From Lycorma delicatula (taxonomy: Eukaryota > Arthropoda > Insecta > Hemiptera > Fulgoridae): DNA of 64,000 bases. The stretch's first letter is position 1. Each line of letters opens with the position of its first letter. Position numbers and translations under genes: made by a program. Under the pieces are notes generated by a model. The model saw only the letters and a program-made list of their open reading frames with translations, was not told the origin of the DNA and did no database searches. The DNA lies in contig NC_134455.1 of NCBI RefSeq assembly GCF_047948215.1, positions 300,070,647-300,134,646 of the forward strand, given 5' to 3'. This document shows positions 1 through 12,000 of this stretch, in pieces.

Positions 1-299
1 GCAGATAAATTTTCCGGGTCTCTATTATCTGTAAAAACAGAGAAGATGGAGCATGAGTTAGTGCAACCTTCTTCAAGATTGAGAATCGTCTGTTCAATTA
101 CCCGTTGTAAATGAAATTTGACACTTATAATTGCTCTCGTCACCACCACAAAAATGCAAAGAAAAAGTAGGAATGAAAGTCAAATTGATTACTTGTTTAG
201 TTTTAAATGAATGTCTGATTTTAATTCATTTGATTTAAATAGTTGATATAAATTGTGTAAAATGTTTTTAGCACAACGGAAATTAGAACTGTTGTCTGA

Positions 300-1400
300 A
301 ATGATTTAAGTAGGGATTTCCCTATGTGATGAGAATCTTTAATCTGAAATCAATTCCAGATATATAGCTTTGGTAGTAACACATATGAACAGAGCCATAA
401 AGGATGTGGATTTCTGGCTGCCATGACTTATTGGACCCCAATAATCTACTGCACAAGCAGAAAATGTTTGGGAAGGATTTACTCTAAAGAATGGTAGCTG
501 ACCAACCTGCTGACAATGGTGCCTGCATTGAAGCAAAAAAATGTTAAACACTTAAAGAATGATTGATGAAATGATTTTCCAGCTGTTTACAATCCAATAT
601 TTTTGTCATAATGAATAATTAATTGAACATCAGCTTGTAACAGATGCTAATGTTTGGCATTGATTATTAGTTTTGTTATATTTGCATTTGGGTGAAGGAT
701 GATAGGATGTTTTACCTGATAACAGAATTACCTGATAATAAAGTAGATAAGAATGATGAAATCTCCCAGATGCTCGTACCAAACCTCAACTATCCAGGAA
801 TGTTCTAATGTAATAACTTTACTTTGTTTAAAAATAGTTTGATTATGCTTAATGATATTTCTTATTATTAAAATACATGGATAGCGATTGTAGTAAGAAG
901 AAAGTAAGAGTCTGGTTTAGTTCTTGTGTAATCAAAGGACCAGAAATTTATTTAGATGGACTTGTTCCAAGGTTATGAATAAATCTAAAACAAAAACTAA
1001 AAATGAGGAGTAAAGTATGTAAGGATGAAAATCTCTTTGTACAATCAATTACGATAGATACCCATTACAGACACAGTTCTACTTTTTTCTGATAAATGTT
1101 CAAAATCCAAATGGCATTTATTAAAATTAAGATTACAATTGTCTAGCCAGTAAGTTGAAGATTATCAGCTAAATTGGACCATGCCACCAAAGTGACATGT
1201 TAGTTTATTTGGAGAACTATTACAGGAGAATATGTCAGCTGGATTATGCAAAGATATAACGCAGTACCAGATAGCACCTGCACTATGTTGTTGTATTTCG
1301 GAAATTCTGTTACTAGTAAACCTCTTCCAGTCAGATGGTTGTCCATGTATTGATTACAGTGGAATTGTTGAATCAGTATGAAGATGCATTTCATTAAATT
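300..1400 (-). pseudogene. BEL/Pao retrotransposon pol remnant: RNase H to integrase
   Basis: Reading the minus strand from 1400 to 300 gives, in broken frames, the ordered landmarks of a BEL/Pao polyprotein. An RNase H tail (TDSTIPL, then SNRISEIQQ) is followed by the linker WYCVISLHNPADI (1228-1265) and LWWHGP (about 1182-1199). Then come the RFSSLHTLL / FRFIHNL segment (960-1050), FLDS-GLVRASGRF (770-820) and an integrase start, GQLPFFRVNPSQTF-VDYWGPI (about 430-505). In BEL/Pao elements these domains degrade RNA in RNA/DNA hybrids and integrate the cDNA. Stops and frameshifts occur in every segment, and the integrase core stops near 339. The RT palm that should precede it is absent. It is probably the 3' half of the element whose 5' half lies at 4270-5350. 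Confidence 0.8.
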
Positions 1401-1479
1401 TTATCTTTAATGAATTTGGTTTTTACTAATAAATGAGTGAGTAATAAACAGCCACATAAGAAGCCTGGGTAATATTTTC

Positions 1480-1795
1480 TTCAAAAGAACAAGCTTGGAT
1501 TTAGATAGATGTGCAATAGATTAGATCTGATTATATGATTGGTGAATACTGCAAACTGCAACAGTAACGATCAAAGAGAATAAGAAAGAAGCAGTGATAA
1601 AAAAGGGAGTTAGACAAGAATGTTTGCTGTCCCTGTTACTCTTCAATTTCTACATAGAACTAGATGTTAATGATGTTAAAATTCTTTAACATCTGGATCT
1701 AAACTATTCAGTTTAGATCCAGACTAAGAGTACAAGGTGAAAAGATAAAGATGCTATGATTTGCTGATATATTAATTGATAAATTGATAAATAAT
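1480..1795 (+). pseudogene. RTE-like non-LTR reverse transcriptase scrap
   Basis: Three short RT landmarks appear in order on the plus strand. LGFR lies near 1495. KKGVRQECLLSLLLFNFYIE (about 1600-1660) corresponds to the GVRQGCPLSPLLFNIYIE block around RT motif B. QGEKIKML-FAD (about 1733-1765) corresponds to the strand that carries the catalytic FADD. Sequence between the blocks is missing and stops interrupt the frame. It abuts the truncated end of the minus-strand Jockey-like element at about 1796. The clade (RTE-like or a relative) is judged only from the motif wording. Confidence 0.6.
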
Positions 1796-3455
1796 CTAAA
1801 AGATTAAAAAACAAAAAGCCCATACGTTTGTTGCATATCTTAACAAAAGGATCTCTCTTCTATAATGTAGTTGCATTATTCCGGCTTCGGACATAAAACT
1901 AGTCGCCGGACTTGTGCGGAAAGCACCGGTTGCATATCTTATTCCGCTATTGTGAATAACGTCTAACTTTCTTAAATGCGACTTCCTAGCGGATGAATAT
2001 ACAATACATCCGTAGTCTAGTTTTGATTGAACCAATGCCTTATACAATCTCAATAATATCTCTTTATCAGAGCCACAATTAATGTTCGATAAATATTTAA
2101 TAATGTTTAGGGCTTTTTTGCATCTAACACTCAAGTCCTGTATGTGTAGTCCCCGCGTAAGAGATTTATCCAATACTAGACCTAAAAATCTCACGTTGTC
2201 TTTATATTGTATTGGATCATTGCCAATTCTCAACATAGGACTTCGATGAGGAATTTTCTTCCTACAGAAGTGTACACAACACGTTTTTTCTGGTGAAAAT
2301 TATTCCTCGCAACTTCATTTAGAGCGTTAATCGCCGGTTGCAATTTGTATTTTACCATAGCAGTCTTGTTGCTGGCATACACAATTGCCAAATCATCAAC
2401 GTAGACGCTTTTGCTGATTTCTACTGGAATGGCTAATATCAATTTATTAATGGCGATGGTAAACAAGGTACTGCTCAACGGCGAACCTTGTGGTATGCCA
2501 TTTTCCAACATTCTTTCAGATGAATATTCATTGTTGACACGTACTTGAAGGTATGGTCATTCATATAGTTGCTGAGCAATACTGGCAGATTGCCACGAAT
2601 GCCCCATTCATGTATCTGGAGCATTACTCCATGTCGCCAGGACATATCGAAAGCCTTCTGAAGATCAAAGAAGACTCCGACATAATGTTTTCTTGTAATA
2701 AAGCTGTTATATATAATGTTCTCTAAGTTGATCATTTGATCGGTCGTAGAGTGGTATTATCGAAAACCTGCTTGATATGGTGATATCAGGTTTTATTTTT
2801 CTAAAACCCAAACGAGTCGATTATTAATCAATTTTTCGAGTATTTTTCCCATAGCGCACGTCAACGAGATAGGACGACAGCTATTGGGATCTGTTAAATT
2901 TTTATTTTTCTTTGGTACATCCAGCCATATTTGCTTATACAGTTCTAATAGTCTGCGTTTTGCAGTGGTATTCAGGTGCCTGATCATATTATAATGGATT
3001 TCATCCGGACCAGCGGCTGTGTTGCCTGCTTTCTCCAACGCTTTCATGAATTCTTCTATTTTAAATGGTACATCATATGAGTAATTATACTCAGTACGGA
3101 AATTTAGTAGACCCTCAAGTTCTTCTTTTTTCGCTCGAAAATCTTCTACGTAGTTAGCCGTTTTGCTGGCTTTCTCGAAGTGAATGGATAACAGCTCTGC
3201 AATTTCGTTCGGAGTGTCTTTAATTCCATCTTCATCTTGAAGGCTAGTTATGGGAGCAAAATTTTTACGCCCACAAATAGCCTTCACTTTCCTCCAACCG
3301 TCTGATGCAGTAGTACTTCTGTCAATGGATGACACGTATTGCTGCCAGGATCGTTTCTTCGAGCCTATCATGAGACGTTTTGCATACCCCCTGTATTTCT
3401 TAAAAGCAATAAGATTATATTTGTGGTCTCTCACATCTGACAGCGGTGTGGCCAA
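1796..3455 (-). pseudogene. ORF2 reverse transcriptase of the Jockey-like element
   Basis: Four overlapping frame segments cover the RT. Segment 3455-2793 holds the linker (NLIAFKKYRGYAKRLM, SKKRSWQQYVSSI), the GPDEIHYNMI block and CRPISLTCAMGKILEKLI. Segment 2735-2475 holds the catalytic FFDLQKAFD motif A, with D retained. Segment 2511-2230 holds GIPQGSPLSSTLF and the catalytic YVDDLAI (about 2383-2403). Segment 2236-1796 holds the thumb, RLYKALVQSKLDYGC, typical of Jockey/X-element-like RTs. Such RTs perform target-primed reverse transcription of the element RNA. At least three frameshifts make it non-functional. Motif residues are largely conserved, so decay is moderate. Confidence 0.82.
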
Positions 3456-3510
3456 AACGTTGGCACTTGAAGCATCTCATTGGCTGCGGTACAAATGCTC
3501 GCACATCCAA
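3430..3510 (-). pseudogene. ORF1 (Gag) CCHC zinc-knuckle remnant
   Basis: Minus-strand translation reads DVRAFVPQPMRCFKCQRFGH and then TAVRC. This is the conserved approach and first CX2CX4HX4C knuckle of Jockey/I-type ORF1 nucleic-acid-binding proteins. The frame stops soon afterwards (TAA at about 3420). The neighbouring frame then enters the ORF2 linker, which shows the deletion junction. Confidence 0.75.
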
Positions 3511-3571
3511 TCGATGTATTCCAGCTCTTACTTACGCTCTTACATGTAGTTATGTGATTTTATATCGATTT

Positions 3572-4010
3572 CTTGGCACTTTTCATCAATGTCCGCAGCC
3601 CATTTACAGTTAGTTGTTGTACCGCCACTGAAAGGCGAAAATATATTAAAATCATAATCTAACTTTATTTAATAAATCTATATAATAAGTATAATTCGGA
3701 AAATTCCCGCGTATAATGAAATCGCATAATTTGAGACTCATATCTAATGCAGAAATTCAGGTTAGGTTTTTAAGTTTTACAGTAAATGATACGTGTAAAT
3801 TACTGTACTCAGAAAATACTGTACTTCATTTTACTATTTTATTATTACAGTATCACTGTATTATTTTGATGATATTACAGTACAATATATGTATTTAAAA
3901 AAAGTATTTACTATTTATCTTCTCCTTTCAGTGGCGCTATCTGAAACTAACCACAACGGCAACTGACTAACTACAGATTCGCTGCGGGCATCTTGAAAAG
4001 TATCGAATTC
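3572..4010. repeat. Foldback / MITE-like element with long terminal inverted repeats
   Basis: The left arm (about 3572-3645) and right arm (about 3918-4010) are imperfect reverse complements over roughly 70-90 bp. The shared core reads CGCCACTGAAAGG on the left and CCTTTCAGTGGCG on the right. Further matches cover CCGCAGC, the GTTAGTTG block and ACTTTTCA. The AT-rich centre has repeated TACTGTA motifs and no coding sequence. The structure fits a non-autonomous DNA transposon, but I could not identify a target-site duplication or the parent transposase. Confidence 0.6.
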
Positions 4011-4269
4011 TCCCCAGCATCTCAGCTGTGACAATTGTAAATGGCTTCAATATAAATGTGCAGTATTCCAATATGTTTTGTTCCAGTAAATTTTGTAAAT
4101 ATGATTTCAAGTAAAACAGTGACAGGATTTTGAAATAAAACCCAATCGTGATTTAAAAATCATGAAATCAGGAATATTTAAAAAAATTATTTTTTTTTTT
4201 AACTTTCAATTTTTAAGTTTAACTAGTATTTTAATCGGTAAAAGTTTTATACAAAATTTTCTTCTTTAA

Positions 4270-5350
4270 GCTAAAATTTTAGTTTAGGATTGTTAATAAA
4301 AATCTTTTCTTAGCGCTGACAAATGAATCCCTAATAGAATATTCAGATTTGCGTGGTAAATGTTACAATAAATCTACCCTGATCGTTTCGAATAGCGTTA
4401 GACTGTAAATGTTAACACATTAACTGCTCAAGTACAGTTGAGAATTTTTATTATTGAGAGCAAGAAAGGATGATACAGTCATTTTGACTTTAACGGTAAT
4501 AGGAAGGCAACCACTAATTATATAACCTAATTTAGTTTCTTTAGTGGGATATCCAATGAATTTCGAATGAATTTACCCGGCAGGATAAGACAAGTAATAT
4601 TGAGCTCCTATTAGGATATCAATGATGTACGGTACATTAAAACCGGGATCTGCCAAAAATATAGAATGAGGCAGATTGAAATATGAACTATCAAATGCGG
4701 ATACAGGAAGGCTGTCGGTGATTCCCACAATAGAAAGATCATTCTTTATAAGTTTTGAGTCCTAGCTTTCAAAACTATAGGTACAGAAATTCGCTTGACG
4801 ACCTTGAATCCTAAGCCTATTTCTTTGTGCAAACTTTACATAAAATAACATCGATTAATTAAATGGGCTCTTACGCAAACTGTTAAGACAACAATTATTT
4901 TCCAAATAGGATTTACGATCATTAATGGACAAGTTTAAAAATTCTTTACATTGATACACCTAACGATTTTAATTACAAAATGAAAAGTGATTATAATTAA
5001 ACTTACAATAATAACATTTTGTCTTTTATATTATTTATATTGAAGGTAGTACGCTTAGTAAGTCTTGGTTGAATTGTAGCCCTTTGCTTTGACATTGTTT
5101 CCTTTATTTCCTTATTTGATGTACTTATATTATTTTCAAAAAGTTGTCTTCTTGAATGTAAGGAACCTTTGATTTGATCATTTCTCCTTCCATAATCAAG
5201 TATTAAGTAATAATCAAGCGTTTTGATGTTAAAGATTGGACTACAATAAATTCGTATGCATTAACGAGAAGCTGCATCGCTTCAAGTGAATGTACGTGCG
5301 AGGAAATTTCATTAATAAAATTAGGTATAATATCTAGGGATTCTTTATGT
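4270..5350 (-). pseudogene. BEL/Pao retrotransposon remnant: Gag, protease and start of RT
   Basis: On the minus strand a Gag segment (about 5345-5210) reads HVHSLEAMQLLVNAYEFIVV. It matches the BEL/Pao Gag block that begins with 'H...aL..l..pv..wd'. SKQRATIQPRLTKRTTF follows at about 5110-5050. The post-protease block at about 4700-4440 reads FLADPGFNVPYIIDILIGAQ, with GYIISG after it. This is the diagnostic wording that follows the retropepsin in BEL/Pao Pol. The RT N-terminus (RNDQGRFIVTF, about 4360-4330) lies downstream. Stops and frameshifts are frequent. Order and strand fit the RNase H-integrase block at 300-1400, so both may be one element split by later insertions. Confidence 0.7.
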
Positions 5351-6990
5351 AATCTAATCTTAAAATACAACCAGCATTGTGAAAGTCGATTAAATATTGA
5401 AATCGTTGCAAATCGTTATCCACTGTAATTTTCGTGGGTGCTTTATGATAATGGTAGATTGAATATAAAATTCTTTGTTTATGAAAGTATAAAATTAAAT
5501 AAAATATATCCTCGAACCGGAGAATCAAACATTTTTAATCGCTGTGAACCAATTAAAAATTCTTTATTCTCCGGACCCATTTTATATAATACGTTAAATA
5601 TAAGTTTGAAAAATACGTAAATAAATAATACGTTTGATATATATTTCATATCACATTGTTGAACGTAAACTGAAATGTTGAAACTATGAATAAATACATA
5701 TGTACTGTACATGTTTTAATAACGTACTAAACAATTAAAATAATGAAGAACTGTCAGCTGGTGATAGACTAACTGAATTACATGATTTAAAGAAGAAAAA
5801 TTTAATAAGACAGAACAGATAAGAAACAGCGCTGTAAATTGTAAATATAAAAAACACAGGAGATTGACCATTTTATTAACTCTGGTGCCACTGATTCATT
5901 TTACAATAATTTAAAAAAAAACACTCATAAATAATATTTGATATAAATTTCATATTACATTGTTGAACATAAATGAAAAATTATGAATAAATTCATGTTG
6001 AACTGTTTTACTTACTCTAGTGTTACCGATTCATTTTACAATATTTAAACATACATAAACACATGTGATATTATATATTTCATTTTTTGAAATATAAAAA
6101 TGGATCAACAATATATTTACATTGTTGATTTTTTTTGCATGAGTAAATACATCTATACTGTATGTGTTATTAAAAAGTACATTAAGCTACACAAGTTTTA
6201 ACTGCACCAGAAATTACTACATCACCGCTAATGAACTTACGTTTTCTACTTTCTTTCCGTAGTCGGCAGTCTTTCAACCGCGACCACCGAATGAAAATTC
6301 ATTTCAAATTATCGCTTGATTGCTATTGAGTTGGTCTCAACCCTCTTTTTTAAATTTGACTAAGTATTTGTACTTATGTATACACACACACGGGCGCTCG
6401 CCCACACACATATTTAGTTAGACCCAATGGAGGTGACTTCTATATACTTGATTTTTCGCCTTTTTGCACACCAATGTGTGTTTTCACTTACATAAATCAG
6501 TTAGTCGCTGTAGACCCACTAACTCATTTATGTAAGGGATTTCCTTTACTAACTGATGCCTTTTCTAGGTGATGCATTTAATGAGATGCCTAATGTGATC
6601 CTTCCATCATAAAATCCTGCATGTAAGTATTTTATGATGCCACCAGCAAGTAATAGCTGTAATATGAATTTTACTTTTTGGATTTGTTATAAACAGTTCC
6701 TTTTATAGGGTTTTTTTTTCATTCCTACCTACATTTTGAATAAAATAATTATTAAAAAACAATAATAAAACTAAATTTAGAAAACGCAAAAAACAATTAA
6801 AATTTCTAAAACTTTCGATTATGTGAATTCACGCGAAATTGAAAAAAAGGTTTTTTGTTATCTATTTTTAATTAGCCGATTTGAATAAAATGTATTGTAA
6901 TAGGACTACTACAACGTATCAGCGTAACGGATTTCTTGTAATTAAGATGATATAATGGAAAAAATAATACTGAAAAGAAGATTCCAGAAG
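5351..6990. other. AT-rich non-coding interval
   Basis: No convincing coding sequence is visible. Near 5519-5577 the sequence TCCGGAGAAT recurs as an inverted copy (CTCCGG...TTCTCCGGA). A short CA-rich stretch lies at 6381-6410. The part nearest 5350 could be the 5' UTR or LTR of the BEL/Pao copy, but I could not define LTR ends. Confidence 0.4.
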
Positions 6991-6993
6991 AAC

Positions 6994-8331
6994 CTACAAA
7001 AGGGATTCTTTTCTCAGACTAACAGGTAAATTGAACAATCTGTTATTTGTAACACAGACAGTGGCACCTCCAAAAGCTGTTATTGGGATTTGATTATTAC
7101 CGATGTGCCTGGTCCCACCATCCCCTTGGAGAGTTAACACATATACAGGTTTTTCCCTTGCTCTGAAGATATAGGATATGATCTTCTTGGCAAAATTTCC
7201 CATACTGCCCGAAGGCAGTATGTAAGCTGAATTTGGTGACTGTATATCTATCTTTTTGAACGCCTTCAATAAACAAGAAAGGGTTTCCTTTTCCGGGGCT
7301 CCCGAGTCATAATGTATCATAAATTTCTTCTTCTTTTCTTCAACGGTTTGGTCTCCTATTAGAGTTATTTCGTCTTTTATGATGTCACCAGCTGCGAGTT
7401 TGTTACCCATATCCTGCTCACCTACTCTCCTTAAATCTCTAAGAGTACAAGTGTCTTTGACTTCAGGTGGAAGGTCAGTGACCAACTTTAGCTTGCCGCT
7501 AAGTGAGTTAGGCCACCTTTTAGGGAGGAGCTCAATGAGTTCTTCATCACTCAAATCGCTAGTCAAAATATACTCCATATAATCGTCACCCGCAATAGGG
7601 TCCGTTTGGGTAGCTTGGGAAGTCTTTGTGTCTGGAGAGGACAGCTCGGAAAGCGCATTCAGTCCCTCGTATACTAGATGCTAGATGTTGGGAAACTTGT
7701 AGTTCACCTACGGGCCTGCACACGCGTTCCTCTCCAAGCCAGATGACCGCGAAACTCGCCTACTAATGAGGCGCTGCAGCTTCTCCATTCGCAGGCGCTT
7801 ATGAAAAACCATTATCCGCATAGTGAAAGCTTATTCTGTCAACGACCTCCACCAGAAAAAGAAAAAGAAAGAAGATAAAAAAGAAACAAGAATAAGTTTC
7901 CTGGCCGGCCCAACGTGGGAACTCCGGGTGGAACCGAACATCCCCGCCGGAGCAGCAGGCCTGGCCAACCTACCGAGGGAACCCCTAGGCGTGGACGTTA
8001 TCTTCCCGACTCAGCTTGCCGGGATGGCAGATCAATGAGCCCATCAGCAGGAGCCGGTCCAGCGTGAGATCGCTCGGGGAGAACAGCCTCAGCCGCGCCG
8101 TTGGAAGACGACCGACTTCGACTCGCCATTGAGGGGAAGCTCGGTCCGATTCCAACGGTCGAGCTGCAACTTTCCGAGCCAAGATCGTGGAGATAGCCCT
8201 ATAGCCCTTCTCAGGGCTACCTCGCAAAACCCGCAAATGCCTCTTTTCCGGGCCATCAACCTATAAACTGCCTTTTCCAGGGCTACTATAAGTTCTAAGT
8301 TAGAACGTTTCTTCGGAACCATTTGGCACAT
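6994..8331 (-). pseudogene. R1-like non-LTR retrotransposon ORF1 (Gag) fragment
   Basis: A 194-codon open frame (7578-6994) extends upstream through broken frames to about 8331. The central block YILPSGSMGNFAKK-ISYIF aligns by eye with FVLPGGPFGVRKLLVYLY of the plus-strand element at 12.7 kb and FMLPRGRLGNLIRKVLVYL of the element at 31.0 kb. LSDEELIELLPKRW aligns with LTYEALLEILPRRW. All three are therefore the same ORF1 family, a nucleic-acid-binding RNP protein. The N-terminal half (8331-7820) is GC-rich and basic (VPKKRSNLELIVALEKAVYR). The copy stops before the zinc knuckles and has no ORF2. Confidence 0.75.
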
Positions 8332-8339
8332 TTCTTTTT

Positions 8340-9940
8340 CAAACTAGTAAGAATTTCATTTGACCAATTCATTATAAAAATCTTCATGAAATATTTTATT
8401 ATTATGAGAATCAAAATTATAACTACATAACCATAACAGCTTTATACCTAGTGCCCTATTCCGCCAGAAAATAGAGGAAAGCAGTACAACATTTGGATGT
8501 CTTTATCTTCTTCAGGTAATTTATGGGTTATTGAAAATCGTACATCATGAATTTTGAATATTTAAACTTCCCACTGATTGAACTTTCAATAAATATTGAA
8601 AACAGACTATGCTAGTGTTTTCAAACTAGCCGTTATTCATTATTACATCTCACTTAATACAAGTGTATTAAAAATTTCTTAAGTATTACAATAAATAAAA
8701 ACTTCCGCATTAAGTAAAACTATCAATCTTCCAAAGGTATGTTATATTTCTATGAAATTGAGAGTAAAAATAAATGATTTACGTGATTTGTTTTCTACCG
8801 TAAAATTAAAATAGAGAAAGAATAAATAATAAAATTATTAAAAATATACTTTACTCTGAATTACAGTTTCATGACTAACTATCGACCTGTAAATATTAAA
8901 CAAAAACAAATTATTACAAAAATAAAAAAAGAAATTATATAGGTAATATTACTCGTATGTATTAACATCAAAACACAAATAACAAACTAAAAAATTATTT
9001 TAGTATTGTGTAGTTTTGGAAAATTATTTTATATTTAAATTATTTATCATCAGCTAATCATTAGTTAGATGGGTCTCACATGGAAATAAACCTTAAATAT
9101 CTCAACCGACTCCCTTTTTTCTTTTCATCGTGGCTGATTGCAATAAAACACGTGACACTTCTCTCAAAATCTTTATACCATAATTTTTTTTTGGGAAATC
9201 TACGTCAAAAACGGGTTTTGCAATAAAAAGAATATGTTTCATCGTTTCATAAAATTAGAACTGCTATAAATTAAAAAATAAATTGATTCATTCGAACTCA
9301 GAATAAAATATAGGCGGCGTGTTCATTGCTCAACGCTTGAAACACGACTGTGTTGTGACGTAATAAAGAAAAAATTCAACAAAAATTTTCAGAAAGATTA
9401 ACAAAATACTGGAATAATGGTTACAATGTCTATTAAAAACAATAGTTGTCATTATTAATAATGAAATAATCACTTGTTGCTAACTGTCAGAATTATTACC
9501 TCGAAAAATAACAACCAATCACCTATTTTGTTAGGTTGTGCAACTAAAAATAAAATTTTCTTAGATAGAACTCACTCTCTTCTGTCTGTCTTCTTCAGCT
9601 TATAATTTTATTTCTCTCTTCAAGCTTCTTCCTATAAAGAACCATTAACAGCAGAACCAAAATTTGTAGTAAACAAGATCAATGACTCTATGAGTACTAA
9701 ACCATCTTCAATTTTATAAATAACAATGAGAATTTAAATAATCTGGTAGCACATAAAAAGCTAAATTCAGTACATTAAGTAATGCTACTTTAATTAAATT
9801 TGACGGTTAATTCTTTTAACTGATACTCATTAATATAAAACTTTATCGAAGCAATCTTCTCATTAATCTTTCAACAATTTGTTTTCAAAAGTTTGAAAAT
9901 GCCCTCTAATCTCGGAATCCATTATGCGTTTATTTATTAT
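8340..9940. other. AT-rich non-coding interval
   Basis: Stops are dense in all frames and no repeat or RNA gene was recognised by eye. Confidence 0.4.
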
Positions 9941-9944
9941 TTTT

Positions 9945-10545
9945 GTTTTTACTTCCTTTTACGAAGTAAAGTAAGTATTGTGATCACGAAAAATTTCGAT
10001 TTTCATATTTCAATTGAAATATTCATTTTGACCAACCCTGAATCCATTTTGACTAGTTTCGGCATGACGTCTGTACGTACGTACGTATCTCGCATAACTC
10101 AAAAACTGTTAGTCGTAGAATGTTGAAATTTTGTAATGAGGACTGTGTAACATCTATTGTGCGCTTTCCCTTTTGAATGTAATCGACTGGACAGTAATAA
10201 GCCCTTATTGAAAGGTTTTAATCGATATATAATAAGTGGTACTTATTCTCATTGATTTCAGAGTTACAGCCAAAGAAAATTTTAATTAATGAATTATTTG
10301 GATATTAGAGGAAGACATTTTATAATTTTTTTTTTTATTTCAATATATTGAATTTTTAATAATTAATTATTAACTCCTCATTGTAAACAAATTTTTATGA
10401 TGAATAATAATTCAATAATAAAAAAAAAAAAAAATGAAAAATATCAGAAATTATTAATGAAACAAAATTTTATGTACTTAAAAATGTGTACATGTAATTT
10501 AATAGGCGTACAAGGAAGTCATGTAGTGTCCACATCAGATTTTAT
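9945..10545 (+). repeat. Repeat family R, copy A
   Basis: Non-coding interspersed repeat. It starts with a small hairpin (ACTTCCTTTTACGAAGTA) and runs through conserved blocks such as TTTTGACTAGTTTCGGC, CGCATAACTCAAAAAC and the AGTGGTACTTATT / GAGTTACAGCCAA block. It ends with GGCGTACAAGGAAGTCATG and a CCACATCAGATTTT block. CGTACAAGGAAGT near the end is the reverse complement of the opening ACTTCCTTGTACG type, which gives subterminal inverted repeats. Copies B, C and D lie at 33.7, 53 and 55.4 kb. Confidence 0.8.
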
Positions 10546-11735
10546 TATAAATAGCACTGTGAAAGATTATATATCTCTAAAATAACAATAGATTTAACAT
10601 AAACTACGTCTCATAATATCTACTATAGATTTGATAAAAATAACTCCAGTAACATTGATCAACAAAAAAAAAACATCTCATGTACATAATTCTCTATCGT
10701 TCGTACCAATTTCACAAAATGTTTAAACTTTAGTAAATATATTCCGAAATATTAATATTTTCTGGTGTTTAATCTATAATTTCTTTTATTATAAACCAAA
10801 TTTATGAATTTTAAAATTACTGTATAAAAATAAATTAATAATGGAAATCTACATAGAAAAAATATAGTAAAATTTTCATTTTAATACCAGAAAACGCAGA
10901 TAACCAGCAAACCTGATAAAAAGTTTAAATTTGTTTTTTTTTAACTTGGCATAATATAGAATTTTATTTTAAATAATTATTATTAATATCTTTTTTAACG
11001 ACGTAATAAAAAAATACATTAAATAATGAATTACTAATAAAATGAAAATTATCTGATTAAAGCTGTAATATTATTTAGAATGTGAAGCCAAGAGATAATT
11101 CAGTTGAGGCAATTTGCCAAAATAATTTTTTTTATTAAATATGAATAAAACCTTCAGTAACTGAGAATGAAAAAAAAAAAAAAATATTCGAATTAAGAAT
11201 GGAATCTAAGAACGGTTTTTAATTTACATTCACACCAATAATAATCTCTGTGTGCAATTAAGTTGTAATAACTAAGAAAACCAATAACTTTAGAATGATC
11301 TTCCTCTGTATATTTTGATTCTACTCACTAAAAATCAGATTTTATTATTTAGAATAGAAAAAAAAAATTAAAATAATTAGTTTTTTATCATAAATTTATC
11401 ATTTTTATGATAAAAATCTGTTTCTAGTGAAACAATTTTCAACCTTTCTCTGTTTTATAAAATTAAAAGCAACTCGCAATAAATTAATTGGTTAGTTATT
11501 CAGAATAATAAATTCGTCGAATACAAACATTCATAACAGATTCCAAAATCCCACCTTTAGGAATAGATAACATAATTCGAATTAAAACTGGTAGTAAAAT
11601 TTTGTCCAGTTATACTATAACTACCCATATATAAGTACTATATATATAGAATGTATATCTAAGGAGAGTTTTTTGTTTACTTTTATGTTAACTTGTTTCG
11701 TTTACTTATGTTTAGTTCTTACTCAGTAAGGATTA
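10546..11735. other. AT-rich non-coding interval
   Basis: Poly-A/T runs and no coding signal. A short TA-rich run lies near 11640. The 5' boundary of the R1-like element that follows is not sharp, and part of 11650-11735 could belong to it. Confidence 0.35.
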
Positions 11736-12000
11736 AGTACCTATCAGTTGAATCCCAAAATGCCTCCGGATCTACCCGATCCGGGTACTTTTCTTCCTGT
11801 TGACCACAAACCCCCACCAAATTTTTTTGATCATACATTTTACTTGCCCCATTATCCACCAATTTTTTATTTATTTATTTTTTGATCACATTTTTCCCGC
11901 CTCCCCCAACAAAAACCCTGGGGCTCCCCCAAAATACCTCCGGACCCATCCCCTTAAGGGGTGTCAAATAACTCGGGATTATTAGAGTAAGGGACTATTA

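Larger units (their letters stand above)
1796..3510 (-). mobile_element. Jockey-like non-LTR retrotransposon, internally deleted and 3'-truncated
   Basis: On the minus strand a Gag zinc-knuckle stretch (3430-3510) is followed almost directly by the linker that normally lies between endonuclease and RT (from about 3425), and then by the RT domain down to 1796. The endonuclease and most of ORF1 are missing, so the copy is an internal-deletion derivative. The RT also ends early at about 1800, inside its C-terminal region, with no 3' UTR or poly-A. A foldback element starts about 60 bp beyond its upstream edge, and an RTE-like scrap abuts its downstream edge. Confidence 0.8.

Noticed and set aside
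1200..1394. 64-codon minus-strand frame containing YMDNHLTG, as a degenerate RT YVDD motif
   Set aside because: A different frame over the same bases gives the clear BEL/Pao RNase H-linker order (DSTIPL, SNRISEIQQ, NPADI), so the YMDN reading is coincidental.
3250..3549. 99-codon plus-strand frame
   Set aside because: Antisense to the Jockey-like RT linker and Gag knuckle.
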